From: Athripsodes cinereus
Lineage: Eukaryota; Arthropoda; Insecta; Trichoptera; Leptoceridae
Reading direction: 5' to 3'
Assembly (NCBI GenBank): GCA_947579605.1
Contig: OX388314.1
Span: forward strand, 28,116,948 to 28,180,947
DNA length: 64,000 nucleotides
The notes under the pieces were generated by a model that made no database searches, had not been told where the DNA came from, and was given only the letters and a program-made list of their open reading frames with translations. The stretch's first letter is position 1; each line of letters begins with the position of its first letter. Shown piece after piece: positions 11,490-22,779 of this stretch. Made by a program: the position numbers and the translations under genes.

Positions 11490-12836
11490 GCTGGTACACG
11501 AGATCTACCGGATGTGGCAGAGCGATGCAACGGAGGTCACTTCTTAGCAGACTCTGCCTCAAGCAGTTACAGCTCCACTGGAGAACCAGCCAAAGCTCCA
11601 GCTCCACCTGCGAGGAAGACTTGGAAGCTGTGGTTGCTAGCGTGCGCCCTGCTTGCTGCCCTCGCCGCAGGACTCGTACTTCCATTTGCTTTAGCCGGCT
11701 CTGGAAGACGAGACACTCCACAAGCGCGCCTCGATATCGTGCGTCGCCTCCTAAGAGACTCTCCATTAGTAGACGGTCACAATGATCTAGCTTGGAACGT
11801 TCGAAAGTTCCTCCATAATAAAATAGGAGCTCTTAATTTAAGCGCAGATTTAGGACGAGTAGAACCATGGGCCAGAAGTCAATGGTCACATACAGATATA
11901 CCAAGACTGCGAGCTGGGCTCGTCGGCGCTCAGTTCTGGTCAGCGTATGTGCCTTGTGGAGCGCAACACGCGGACGCAGTACAACTTACTTTAGAGCAAA
12001 TAGATGTAATCAAACGTCTTATAGAACTTAATCCTCGGCATCTAAGTCTAGTTACTGGATCTAGAGAACTGTTAGAGGCTCATCGTGCTGGGCGCATAGC
12101 CTCACTCATCGGAGTAGAAGGAGGACATTCTCTAGGAAATTCCTTAGGTGTATTACGGTCTTTATATGGTTTAGGAGCACGGTATCTCACAGTTACGCAC
12201 ACGTGTGACACACCATGGGCAGGAGCTGCGGGTGGAGATAAGGGGTTAACAGCTTTTGGAAAAACCATCATCAAAGAAATGAACAGGTTAGGAATGTTGG
12301 TAGATCTATCACACACTGCAGCCACCACAGCCAGAGATGCTTTAAACGTTACTCATGCACCGGTTGTGTTCTCTCATTCAGGAGCTATGGCCTTATGTAA
12401 CTCATCGCGTAACGTCCCAGATGACATCTTAAAATTAGTAGCACAGAATGGAGGAGTCGTGATGGTAAACTTTTTCTCCCAACTTGTTACTTGTAATGAC
12501 ACAGCAACTATACAAGATGTGGTGAAACATATTAATCATATCAGAGCAATAGCTGGAGTAGATCATGTGGGGATAGGAGCTGGGTATGATGGAATCAACA
12601 TGACTCCAACTGGATTGGAAGACGTATCAAGGTATCCTCATTTACTAGCTGAACTATTAGCTGATCCCAGTTGGAGCGAGACTGATGTCCTGAAGGTGGC
12701 TGGGCTAAATGTAGTGAGAGTGTTGGGACGTGTCGAGGAAGTAAGAGACAAGTGGAAGCTGGCTGCCGTATTGCCAGCGGAGGAGCCTCCACCACCTCCC
12801 GCGTCTCCTAATTCTTGTTCATATCTGCTGTCTTGA
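11490..12836 (+). CDS. Membrane dipeptidase (peptidase M19), last exon
   Basis: Family M19 metallo-dipeptidases hydrolyse dipeptides at the cell surface. The acceptor TTTTCTTGCAG is at 11479-11489. The open frame runs from GCT at 11490 to TGA at 12834-12836, about 448 codons, with no early in-frame ATG, so a start exon must lie upstream. Residue numbers here count from a frame start at 11484. A single transmembrane segment (about 49-72) follows a cytoplasmic-like tail, suggesting type II topology. The catalytic domain spans about 80-430. Zinc ligands expected for M19 are present: H99 and D101 (DGHND), E212 (VEGGH), H277 (VDLSH) and H298 (FSHSG). RNVPDDIL is conserved. The GG-D-x-DG block of active enzymes reads GAGYDG, so the catalytic Asp position is Gly (residue 367). 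GC content and codon use are clearly above the surroundings. The family call is very secure; activity is uncertain. Confidence 0.95.
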   Translation, partial: AGTRDLPDVAERCNGGHFLADSASSSYSSTGEPAKAPAPPARKTWKLWLLACALLAALAAGLVLPFALAGSGRRDTPQARLDIVRRLLRDSPLVDGHNDLAWNVRKFLHNKIGALNLSADLGRVEPWARSQWSHTDIPRLRAGLVGAQFWSAYVPCGAQHADAVQLTLEQIDVIKRLIELNPRHLSLVTGSRELLEAHRAGRIASLIGVEGGHSLGNSLGVLRSLYGLGARYLTVTHTCDTPWAGAAGGDKGLTAFGKTIIKEMNRLGMLVDLSHTAATTARDALNVTHAPVVFSHSGAMALCNSSRNVPDDILKLVAQNGGVVMVNFFSQLVTCNDTATIQDVVKHINHIRAIAGVDHVGIGAGYDGINMTPTGLEDVSRYPHLLAELLADPSWSETDVLKVAGLNVVRVLGRVEEVRDKWKLAAVLPAEEPPPPPASPNSCSYLLS

Positions 12837-13330
12837 CCGCTTCCTAGGGAAACACAAGCAATAGCCTAACGTAAGCCTTACTCAGGATGTTACATACATT
12901 ACATTATTATTGTATAGATATTAATTAATTTCAAAATATAACACCTAATTGTAACATGTATTTATAACAATATAATAAGTTATGTGTTGGATATTATATA
13001 CCTAGTACCTATCTAGTTATAGCTTTAGTTTTTAAGAGTACGTGTGCTATAAAAGCTTTTTATCTCATATTTGATTCAGTTATTAAAGTAAAACAAACTT
13101 TGTTACCAGTTTGTATAATTAAATAAATAAAAATAGCAAAATTTTCACATGATTCAATTTAAATGATTGTTTGATACTTAAAAATTCAGTACATATTCGA
13201 GAGAACTAAAAATTATTTATAAAGGAAAATAAGAAATGATATTTAATGTATTCAAAATACGTGAACCCTCAAATATTAGTTACAAAATAAAGTTTTTAAT
13301 ATAAACCGATGGTTCTTGGTGGAAATTCAT
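12837..13330 (+). other. Dipeptidase 3' UTR and downstream DNA
   Basis: AT-rich sequence after the stop codon. AATAAA words occur, for example in AAATAAATAAAAATAG near 13121. Any could serve as a poly(A) signal; the true cleavage site cannot be chosen from sequence alone. Confidence 0.4.
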
Positions 13331-13334
13331 GTTG

Positions 13335-13555
13335 AATTAATTATAAATAAAACACTTCTTTATAGTAGGTATATCCTTTTCGCTAGCCTGATGATGAGAG
13401 CGGAAGCTCTTGAATGCAGGCTCGCGTCCAATAAAAAGTCACAGCGGATACTATAACTAAACTTTAATGCACAATCAATATTTACAAAGCTATAAAATAA
13501 TGTGATACAAATAAATATACCTACTATAATATAAGTGTTTTATTTATAATTAATT
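13335..13555. repeat. Inverted repeat with central CTGATGATG hairpin (copy 1)
   Basis: The left arm 13335-13373 and right arm 13516-13555 are complementary with few mismatches, and the outer 23 bp are perfect. In the loop GCCTGATGATG is followed by a hairpin AGAGC-GGAA-GCTCT with a GNRA-type tetraloop. The architecture matches the inverted repeats at 18659, 22780 and 30058. Confidence 0.7.
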
Positions 13556-13559
13556 TTCA

Positions 13560-14511
13560 CAAAAAAAGTAAAATAAAAGGTGCATTTTTAGGTACTCAGC
13601 AACAAAAACCTAAGTCAATTTATCGACAACAAATTAATATATTTAGCTTTTTCGGGAGTACAAATGACTTTTACCATGAAAACTGAATTGAATATGAGTC
13701 GATGAGCTTTCATTGTCACATTTCCTTAGGTTAATTTTGTAAATGAAAAAAACTTGTGCGTAATACGTCTAATCTCATTAATACTAAGTAATGTGCCAAT
13801 CGTTTTCAAAACGGTCTTGGTCCACAAAACTATAGATTTTAGATTTATTATAAAGTAGAAAAATGCTATATTATCCTATTGTACTTAACAAATTTATTAT
13901 TGTTTGATATGCAATTTGTTTAAATCCATTATTAAGAATATTTCGTTCCATATCAAAATCAATCAAAATTTTATTCATTTGAGTTGATATTATCGTCCTA
14001 CAAAATAAACATGCTAAATGTTCAATGAAAAAAAGTTTTCGATGAATATCATTTTGTTTGTTCGGTTCTTTTCCAACAATATTTTAAATTTAATGAGAAT
14101 ATTTTGACCGTAGAAAAAGTTAATTTACATTTTTTATTTATTTAATCATACATGAAATAAATAATGTTTGCCTAGTCATTGATGGGATTTTTGGCAATTC
14201 TGCATTCAGGTAATGTGACTTTATAAGAATATTAATAAATCAATATTTAATTGGACACTATCCACAACAATATAATCGAAAACTTCACTCAACAACAACA
14301 AACAAACAAAACAAAAAAAAAAGTTAAACAAGAAAATTGAATCCCAAAAAAAAATATAATCGAAAAAATATTTTAAATGGACTTCGACTCAAATCTGCAA
14401 TCAATAATTCTGATAATTGATGTCAAAAACCATAAAGGCTCATTTGAAAATATTTTAACAAAAATTTCTGCCTAATCAATTAATAAAATAAAATACAATA
14501 AAATTACACGA
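13560..14511. other. Non-coding AT-rich stretch
   Basis: No genes or clear repeats. A-rich runs occur around 14290-14350. Confidence 0.4.
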
Positions 14512-15038
14512 TGATTTAGTATTACATGATAAACGTAATAAAATAACGTAGGTACCTAATAGACATCGCTGTCCCAAATACACATAATATACAAACAACC
14601 GTCGCAGAAAAAATACGTAAATATACAGAACTAGCAGGAGAAATAAAAAATATTTGGCATTCTAGGTCCGTTTATATAATACCTTTAGTCATGTCAGCTA
14701 CAGGGGTAACTCCGAAATCTTTAATAAATAATTTACAAAAATTAGATTTACCGGTTAATTTGTTAAAATTAAAATAATTGTTTACTTATTAAAATTCATA
14801 ATCTATTATAATAAACACTTGTAATATTGTAAAAAAGTTTTTGAACACAGATATTTCAGGCACAATGCTGGTATTGAGACCCGCGCTCTGAGCCTAATCC
14901 TTTGATATCCTGTATATCTGGATAGGTGAATTTTTCCCGGCATTAGACTGTTAAGTTTTTATGTGACCATGACTGATCATATGGAGACTTATGCTGAGAA
15001 GTGTGGATGGCAATCCTGCCGCCGCGTAAAAAAAAAAC
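14512..15038 (+). mobile_element. R4/Dong-like LINE 3' end, copy 2
   Basis: Nearly the same sequence as 10310-10820, including GACATCGCTGTCCC, the downstream reading frame and the 3' UTR ending GCCGCCGCGT plus poly(A). It is shorter at the 5' end and has a roughly 50-bp difference after GGTTAATTTGTT. In this copy the junction reads CTAATAGACATCGC, which supports LIDIAVP as the ancestral peptide and confirms that copy 1 is frameshifted there. Confidence 0.7.
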
Positions 15039-15433
15039 TGTTTAATTACCTATCTAACTTTTTTGTATAATTTCAAAATTTATTCCATACTTACTGGTTT
15101 ACACATTTTGCATATCAGTCTCTTAAATTTATATGTAGATTGTTGAAAAAAATATTTTGTTGATGAAATAAATTTGTTTATTTTTCAAATATATGTTTCT
15201 GTTAGTATATTGTATCTTTGGGAGTGAAAATTTTACGTGTTAAAATGCAAGATTTATCAATATAGATGTTCTAGTAGGTGTTTTAAATATTCATTTCAAA
15301 ATTAATTTAAAACTGATCTTTTGACTTATACCTACATGATTTATTTCTTATAGCAGAATAGCTTTTGCCAAGCTTTGGATCAGATACAATAGATTTCAGT
15401 AAGTTAATATCTTTAACATTTCACATCTCCAGA

Positions 15434-15555
15434 TATCAAAAAAATCAGGTTCTATTGAAAAAGCTTTGAGCAAAACATTAATATTTGTTTAGATATCCAA
15501 AAAAATCAGGTTCCATTGAAAAAGCTTTAAGCAAAACATTGATATTTTTTGAATA
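15434..15555. repeat. Tandem duplication of a 60-bp unit
   Basis: Two adjacent units share ATATC-AAAAAAATCAGGTT, then CATTGAAAAAGCTTT, then GCAAAACATT. No coding content. Confidence 0.7.
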
Positions 15556-15609
15556 ATCAAAAAAACTTTGAAATACATTTGAAGGGTATGTTTGAAGTTT
15601 CTTATTTGA

Positions 15610-15750
15610 AACACTTTATTACGAAAATATTTATTAACTTTACACAGTAAAATAAAATTGAGAATTACAGGAGACTATTAAATTTCAATTCTGTTGAATG
15701 GAAGATTTGTTGCAGAGGCAATATCTCCCAGCCAACCATTATTATGTGCA
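15610..15750 (-). repeat. LINE 3'-end fragment
   Basis: CACTTTATTACG followed by GTTGCAGAGGCAATATCTCC is the reverse complement of a typical lepidopteran LINE 3' end. Comparable ends are seen at 36600-36720, 37440-37530 and 55132-55384. It is 5' truncated. Confidence 0.45.
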
Positions 15751-17039
15751 GTATTTTAACGATTTTATAAGATGATGTGAATGCTTAATATTTTACAAGC
15801 AATATAAAATTAATAGACATGTACCCACCTAAGTATAGCAAAAGCCAAACAGCATTTTCAGAAGTTCTTAAGTACATCAATAAAACATGCTTTAAGAGAG
15901 GTACTTAAGTTCTGCTTACTAGTTTATGGTTCCTTAAGCTTTACTTAATTACATCCATTCTGCACTTATTTTTACTATCTTAGGCCCAGCATTTTAATTT
16001 ACCTTTAAGGCGACGTTTATCTTGAGCTAGCCTTAAATTATGGTAAATATTGATAATGACCTGATATGTCGAAAGATGTCCCTATCTCTCGATTTATAAT
16101 CTTAAGTATAAAGAAACACTTATTTCAATTTAAATAATTATGAAATTCTACTACGTGTGCATCGATAAAATAAATAAACTGTTTTAAAACATTAATTTAA
16201 ACTTCAATTTTATAGAACTATTTTAGACTAAAATGCAAGAGACGAAAGAGTAACCCTCAGGGACAAGAAATGACATTATTATCTAAATGATGTTGATCAC
16301 TTCAAATTGATAATAATACTACCTAGATGTCAGCGTTATTACTATATGTCATTGAGGGTTAATCTATCTGTCCCTTATAATTTGACGTTAAATCGTTGTG
16401 AAATAATGAAGTTTATTAGATACAAAAGCAACTTTAATAAAATTAAGGGCTCATTCAGTATAAATGTATCCTTAATGTCACATTAAAATATCGGGCCTTA
16501 TAGATATATCAAATGTATTCAAATATCAAGTTTAACATTTTAGTATTTTGGGGTCGAAAGTGGACAGCTACAAAAATGTTACATATGAAAAAATGTTTTT
16601 CGTGTTGAGTTGCATTAAACTGCATTTTTCAAAACAGTCAAATGACAAAAACCAGTCTCTTCCATTTACAACGTCTTTACGTCAATTACATTCCTACCTC
16701 TTCTCAAGACATTCCTGATGCTCCCAAATTGTTAACCTTTACTTTTTAACTATTTTTTTTATAAATTAATTAAATAATGCTTTTCTACTTATTGTTTTAA
16801 ATCTGTTGAGTTTTCATTTCATGTTAAATGTTTTATTGAGTAGTTTAAATTTAAAAAAATATAGATAATATATAACATTATATAAAATAAATGTACACTT
16901 TTATCAATGTGGAAGGACGATGTAGGATATTATAATATTTTTTTTTGTTCAAAATATATTCATGTACCAAGTAGAACGAGCAATTCAGAGTTACTAAATT
17001 TTTGTTAAATTCAATAAAATGTGTTTATCGATGTTATTT
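15751..17039. other. Non-coding AT-rich stretch
   Basis: No gene recognised. GTAACCCTCA at 16251 and GAGGGTTAAT at 16350 are inverted but too short and isolated to name an element. Confidence 0.4.
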
Positions 17040-17200
17040 TTACAATTAACCATTGTATGAGTTTATATAGTTTTAGGTTAATTTAACACATGAGAGGATT
17101 AAAAAAGACAACGTCACCTTATTTGGTAGATCCCCGGATGCAAACCCATCTATTTCACGAGTTGTGCTTTTTTCCAATTGAACTATCAGGCATCATACCG
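17040..17200 (-). repeat. tRNA-derived SINE, family 2
   Basis: On the - strand the A-box-like TAGTTCAATTGG and a degenerate B-box are followed by GGTGACGTTGTC. The tail is CATGTGTTAAATTAACC with CAATGGTTAATTGTA. The same tail ends the family-2 copy at 24632-24800 and the different-headed SINE at 17934-18240. Confidence 0.65.
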
Positions 17201-17240
17201 AAGACTTAGAAATTCTCTCTTATAACCTGTATTGACAGCT

Positions 17241-17445
17241 TCATGTGTAGGTATTGTTCAAGCATATGATAGGGATTTTGGCGTCGCAGGACCCGTCCTT
17301 TGGAACCGACTCCCCGAGGACCTCCGTAAAAACCAGCCGATTACAACGTTCAGGGGCAAGCTGAAGACTTCGCTCTTCCAACATAGTTTCCCGCGCCCTT
17401 GAGATGGATGCTCCATTAAACGACGCCGAATAAATCATTCAACAT
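17241..17445 (+). pseudogene. C-terminal fragment of an L2/CR1-like LINE ORF2
   Basis: The + strand reads DRDFGVAGPVLWNRLPEDL, then FRGKLKTSLF. This is the conserved C-terminal block of CR1/L2/Rex-type ORF2 (FG-RAFSVAGP-LWN-LP, then FK-LKTHLF). It ends in an ATAATAATA microsatellite as in other 3' ends of the group. The related block at 51298-51560 is from a different subfamily. Confidence 0.8.
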
Positions 17446-17747
17446 AATAATAATACTTAAGCATCGAAATATTCAAAAAGGGGGAGGGGGTTAAAAGAAG
17501 TGATATGTCCCTATCTGTATTAAAGTATGGAAAACTGGGGTCGAAGTGGGAATCTGCGTCGTTCCTTAAAGGTTAGGGGACTAAGTATAAGGCGGCTCTA
17601 AAATTGTTGATCAAAAATGTGAAATATTTCGAATTCCTCTACTAATTTGCTATGTTACTACCTCATCCACTAGACCAAATCGTATGGGCATCTCAAGCTG
17701 GATACAACCAATAATGAAATGCAGGTGATATTGGCTTTTATATGCCG

Positions 17748-17915
17748 TATTTATTTATTTATTTATTAAGGCTTTATATGATACTTTCATACTCTGGAGA
17801 GTGTGGAGGTGTTCAAGACGATGTTAAAAACTCTATTGTTCGGGAGGTGTAATGATTCTTAAATGGGCCCTTGCGGTGGTTTTTTCACAAAACGGCGCAT
17901 CATAAATAAGTTGTC
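17748..17915. repeat. Repeat debris: TTTA microsatellite and L2-like 3' terminus words
   Basis: A TTTATTTATTTATTTATT run is followed by unique sequence and then CACAAAACGGCGC, which resembles the 3' terminus seen at 4612-4660 in inverse orientation. Limits are approximate. Confidence 0.35.
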
Positions 17916-17933
17916 TAGTTATTGACGACCGGT

Positions 17934-18240
17934 GTGGCGTGGAGGCTAACGCACTTGCCTTTGAGTCACTATGTCCCGGGTTCGATTCCCGGCCAGGGCA
18001 CAATGAAGAATGACCTTTTTCAGATTGTCCTGGGTCTGGGTGTTACATGTATATGTGTGTAGTGCATTGTATATATGTGTATCGTCGCGTTAGTACCCAT
18101 AATACAAGATTCACATCTTAGTTTGGGACTAGCTCGGTCTGTGTGAATTGTCTATACATTATTATTTCATGTGTTAAATTTATATGTGTAACCTCAAACA
18201 ATAGTTAGTTGTAAAAACAAAATTCGTAAAGTAAAGCGTA
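17934..18240 (+). repeat. tRNA-derived SINE, family 3 (full head)
   Basis: The head has an A-box-like TGGCGTGGAGG and a near-perfect B-box GGTTCGATTCC. Next come ATTGTCCTGGGTCTGGGTG and GACTAGCTCGGTCTGTG. The last 70 bp (CATGTGTTAAATTTATATGT, then TAACCTCA, then TTGTAAAAACAAAA) match the tail of family 2 at 24632-24800. Confidence 0.85.
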
Positions 18241-18658
18241 TACAAATGTCAGAAATCCGACACACTAACAATGATAATATATACGTTTCACTAAATTGCT
18301 CTTTCGATTAATAGAACAGACCCTAGTTTTGTAAAAAAAGAAACTTGTTAGATGTGAAAACTAATAATATTATTTACCTACATAAAAAAATACTTTTTAC
18401 TTATGTGCCTATTTAAAAAAAAATGTATGTATGAAATTAATTTATTCAATATCACAGATTACATTTTTCAGGCCTGTAACTTTAATATGCCCTTAGCTTG
18501 CTCCTTATTCTATGTCAAGCCTATCCTAATGTGTTTCAAATTATCAATTATATTATTAAGTTAACGTGAATCAATTACAAAGTTTCTTTTGCAAAATCTA
18601 AAGGAAAGATAGAATTTCCCGCAATAAAATTTATATTTCTTATAAAGTTTACCATGTG

Positions 18659-18848
18659 ATTAAAATGAATTTAAAAACACTGTATAATTTCCAAATTAAA
18701 TTTATTCACCTCAAACGTTTTCGCCAAGGCTTCTACTTGGCATCATCAGGAGGACTGCTGATGATGCCAAGTAGAAGCCTTGGCGAAAACGTTTGAGGTG
18801 AATAAATTTAATTTGGAAATTATACAGTGTTTTTAAATTCATTTTAAT
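18659..18848. repeat. Perfect 91-bp inverted repeat (copy 2 of hairpin family)
   Basis: Arms 18659-18749 and 18758-18848 are perfectly complementary over 91 bp with an 8-bp spacer. Each arm ends at the centre in CTGATGATGCCAAG, a short loop, then CTTGGCGAAAACG, a hairpin flanked by CTGATGA and GAAA. Perfect complementarity implies recent origin or active homogenisation. Confidence 0.95.
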
Positions 18849-18969
18849 TATAATGAATTTCCAAAGTGTTAACACAAAAACATTTGATTTATTTACCATG
18901 TGAGATAGCAAGAGTTAGGAGTAGGTACTGTCTCTTTCTAACATATTATATTCAGCACGTAATTTCTAG

Positions 18970-19125
18970 TAAATACAGTATTATGGTATATCCCACAAGT
19001 GGAGTAGGAAACGGATTACCTGCAAGTAATAAACATGCGGATTATCCTCTGTGTGTCAATAAAAAAATATTCTGGATGGGTGGCAAGCCTCAACGTGTTA
19101 AAGATGAGGTTTACAAACATCCACT
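18970..19125 (+). repeat. Copy of the CCCACAAGTGGGG dispersed repeat
   Basis: GGTATATCCCACAAGTGGAG, then CCTCTGTGTCAATAAAAA, then TCTGGATGGGTGGCAAGCC. Same order as the copies at 7430 and 9926. Confidence 0.6.
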
Positions 19126-19519
19126 GCCTTTAATATTATTAATAAAATCATAAACATAAACCTAGTTAGTATATATAGTACAAACATGTGTTAGAAAGCT
19201 TTCAACAATCACTATCTCAAGTTGCAAGTTTTTTCAAGGAAGTGTGCTGTTTTGCTGTTTAAAATGTCTGTAGTTTATGAATATAAAGTTATAAAATAGA
19301 CATTTTAAATCGCTAATATGGCAAATGTATAGAACACAAGTCAACCTATTTGAAAAGGTATTAACTAGGTAGGAATGTTGTTCATGGTCCACCCTTTTTG
19401 GGTAACTATTTTTGGATATTTTCCAAAAACAGGCAAAGTCAAAAACATCTTAATTTTTATAGTAAGTAATATTTTGTAACTAAGTTTTAATAATATTATT
19501 CACAATTTACACACTTTAA

Positions 19520-19752
19520 GTTAAATTCAGAGATGAGGTGTAGAAAGAACGGCTTGCATGTCTATTACATGCAGCTGATCTGCAGGCTGCTCGACTTGCA
19601 TGAAAAGCCGTAGTAGGTATTAGATATTTAAAAAATATATATCTGGGTTTTGTTATAAACCCAAACACAACCTTATACACCTTTCACAGTAAGCTAAAAG
19701 CTTGTGTCGTGAAAGTGGAGTTTGCCAGCACCTGGGATCGAGCCACGGATCC
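19520..19752 (-). repeat. Dispersed-repeat remnant followed by SINE family 1
   Basis: 19520-19620 is a remnant of the CCCACAAGTGGGG family (TTACATGCAGCTGATCTGCA). 19622-19752 is family-1 SINE on the - strand, with GTGAAAGGTGTATAAGG and the B-box complement GGGATCGAGCC. The SINE is truncated before its A-box. Confidence 0.65.
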
Positions 19753-20329
19753 TGCAGATATAAATGTTAAAATTGATCGAGTTAAGATAGACTTCCGAAT
19801 AACGATCACTGCAAGGGCTTATTGAAATATCGGACCTGATTATCTTAAGATCTTTAGAATAATTAATTGTTTATTATAAACAATATTGTGTGTATAATAT
19901 TAATAATAAAATAAATAAATAAATAAAATACATAAAAATAATATTATAAAGTCTCATACCATAAAGAACCTTACTGTGATCTGTAATAGAGGTTATAATA
20001 TAATATAATTATAAAAAAAGGTTTATGACAACATAAATATTTATAATATTATTTGTTAAATGTATAAAAACACCTACATGCATATACGTTAAGAGTAATA
20101 AATGTATTTTGTTAGTTTTAATAAATGTTATAAATGTAACAATTTTACTGAAAATTATAAATTTTCGAAATTATCAGGAGAAACCTTGTGGAACGATATT
20201 TTATAAAATAATAAAATAAAATATTACAAAACTCTGTTCTACTTCCACATAGTATTGCATTGTCATTGACATTCTTACATGTATCTTTACATATTTGTAT
20301 TTTTTGTACCTATATATTTTAAATTAACT

Positions 20330-20616
20330 TACTTGTTTTGTATGTTTATTAATCTTATTACGAATTTGGAATTTTAACATGTTCATATCGTTTTTTCTTT
20401 TTGATTTTATTCTTTTGTGTTTTGTCTCCTGCTTAAGATTGTTTGAATTAACATGTCTGGCATTGTTGTTGCATTCATTGTTTGTATTACATATAATGGT
20501 AATGATAGGGGACTTTACTGGTCCACTTATGTATAACTTTATACAATTCTGTTATTATTACCTGTATATGACTGTTTGTATCCCTGTAAAAATGTAATAA
20601 ATAAATAAATAAAATA
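20330..20616 (+). repeat. LINE-like 3' end with AATA tail
   Basis: T-rich, non-coding sequence ends in TGTATCCCTGTAAAAATG and an AATAAATAAATAAATAA tail. The pattern resembles a lepidopteran LINE 3' UTR, as does 24290-24570. The family is not identified. Confidence 0.35.
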
Positions 20617-20619
20617 ATT

Positions 20620-22750
20620 AACATGTACTTAGTGTTCGAAAACTTTCTGAATTTTGAATGAAGTAAAGTGGAAGTAAAACAGCGTTTTGTTATATTTAGT
20701 TTTATTATTTTGAAAATTATATTTAGTTATTATAACAAGAATGAATGTGAAAAGGCTACGGTGGTTTTGGCATGTGGAAATAGTGAATGGTTTAAGAAAA
20801 TATCAACTGTCCAGTTACCTAGTTCTATAACTAAACAAGTCGAAATTTTCGAAAATTTAGATTCCATTGGTAACACATATAATAATTTATGCCACTCTTT
20901 CAATTCTACAAACAAATAACTGCAAAAAATAAACTTTGTTTCCCTTGGTATATTAAATATTTAGCTATGGAATAAAACGTGCCTATTTTTATTTCGAATT
21001 TCTTAACTATTGAAAGGAGCAAAGACAACGTATGTCTGTCTTCACAATGCGATTATTAAATTATAGTATATTTCACTTTCTGTTGTGTTTTTAAATCATA
21101 ATATAAATAATATACAATAAGTAGAAAAATGACGATTTTTCGAATATAAGACATTTCTACTTGCTGAGTTATGAAACTAGACAGTCGATAGAAGAAAAGG
21201 TCAATATTAAACCATCTTTCTTCATTGAATGAGTTTCATAATCTAATATATCTACCTAATACATTAAAGAAGAATGCTGCTCGGAAACATGGCCGTCTGA
21301 GGATTAAATTAATTATCATTTGATAAACCAAATCTTTTAGGATGGACACAGCATTTTGTGCACATTGAATAGAAGAGCATGCATGAGGAATTGTATAACA
21401 GTGACCGAAGTGAAAAAAAAATGTACTATGTAAATTTCACTTAAAAAATCAAGAAACGAAAGATGTTTTTCTCGAGTCATTTTATTTTAAATATGAAAGA
21501 TGTAATACTAACAAACATGCTGTCTGGAGAATGTCTCTAAAGAATACTTTGTTTTGTTTCATCTTGTATCTTATAGGTAATATAATATTTCCTACATGCA
21601 AAGGTGGATGTTTTCTGATATAAGTGAGAGGACAGCTGATATTAATTTCTCGTAAGTTAATCTGATCTCATATTATTTTTACTTTCTCATAAGTTAAGTA
21701 AAGTTATCTGATAAGTTAATATAATGTAAGTAAATATAATTACCTACCTAGATGTAAACTAAAACATGTTAAAACCCACATAAAAATATTGATAATAGGT
21801 ACAATAATTGTAAAAATATTGTTATTTTTTTCTTGTACTGCATCTGTCTATGTGTCTATGGGCATTGATTCACAAAATTTATAACCTGATTTATATCCAT
21901 TTTTTAACAATATTTTTTTTTATGTACTGTTCACTGACTCTGTCTTCGTGACCGCTTATAGCTTTATAAAGTTATTAAATAAATTAAGTTTTATTGGTAC
22001 AACAAATATCAAAAGTACTTTAATATAAAAATCAAATACTTGAGCATCATACCTTTAATCTCCGCTTCAACAAGCATAATTTTATACTATTGCTTATTTG
22101 TCTACTGTGAGTTTGTTAGGGTATCGGGACCTACAAACCTGTGTTTATTTCTAATCTAAATTTTAATATTAAAAACATGTCGCTTACACAAAAGTTATAA
22201 TTAATTGGTGTTACAAAGTGATTCGATACCACTGGAATGAATGTTGTTCATCACATAAAATAAACATATTCTTGTATAACAGACAGTAGCGAGTATCTTT
22301 CATTGCAAAATTGACAATTTTTGCTTTCCCCTTTGCATTCTTTAATATTCATAGCAGAAGATAACAGAGTCCAGTGTAACATGAAATTTTCGTTGAAATA
22401 CTAATATGCCAATAATTTAAATTAATTTCCAAATAATTAAGTCAATGGTTGTGACAAAATTATTTTATAAAACAGAAGAATGTTAGCAGCTAAGGTTCTT
22501 TATTAATTATTATCTATTCTTCTTGTATGTATTTATTATGTATCTATTTATGTATAAAATAATATCAAAATAACGCACAAATATTAAAATACACAACACA
22601 ACACAATAGATGTAAGAAACAGTTTATAAAGAACATACATTACATTGATAACTTTTACTTTATTATTGGGTTTTACAATTTTACTACACGTGTTTATGTT
22701 TTGTTGTTTAAATGGTGATGAATTAATTGAATTAAATTTAAAGTAGGTCC
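20620..22750. other. Non-coding AT-rich stretch
   Basis: No gene recognised. The ORF at 20668-20919 is AT-driven and has no recognisable domain. Confidence 0.4.
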
Positions 22751-22779
22751 GTTAAAGTTGTAAAAATTCATTTTAATAT

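Noticed and set aside
16209..16500. Possible MITE with TAACCCTCA ends
   Set aside because: Only 9 bp are inverted and the inner sequence does not pair; insufficient support.
17934..18005. Genuine tRNA gene
   Set aside because: A- and B-boxes are present but no complete cloverleaf with acceptor stem forms, and SINE body and tail follow.
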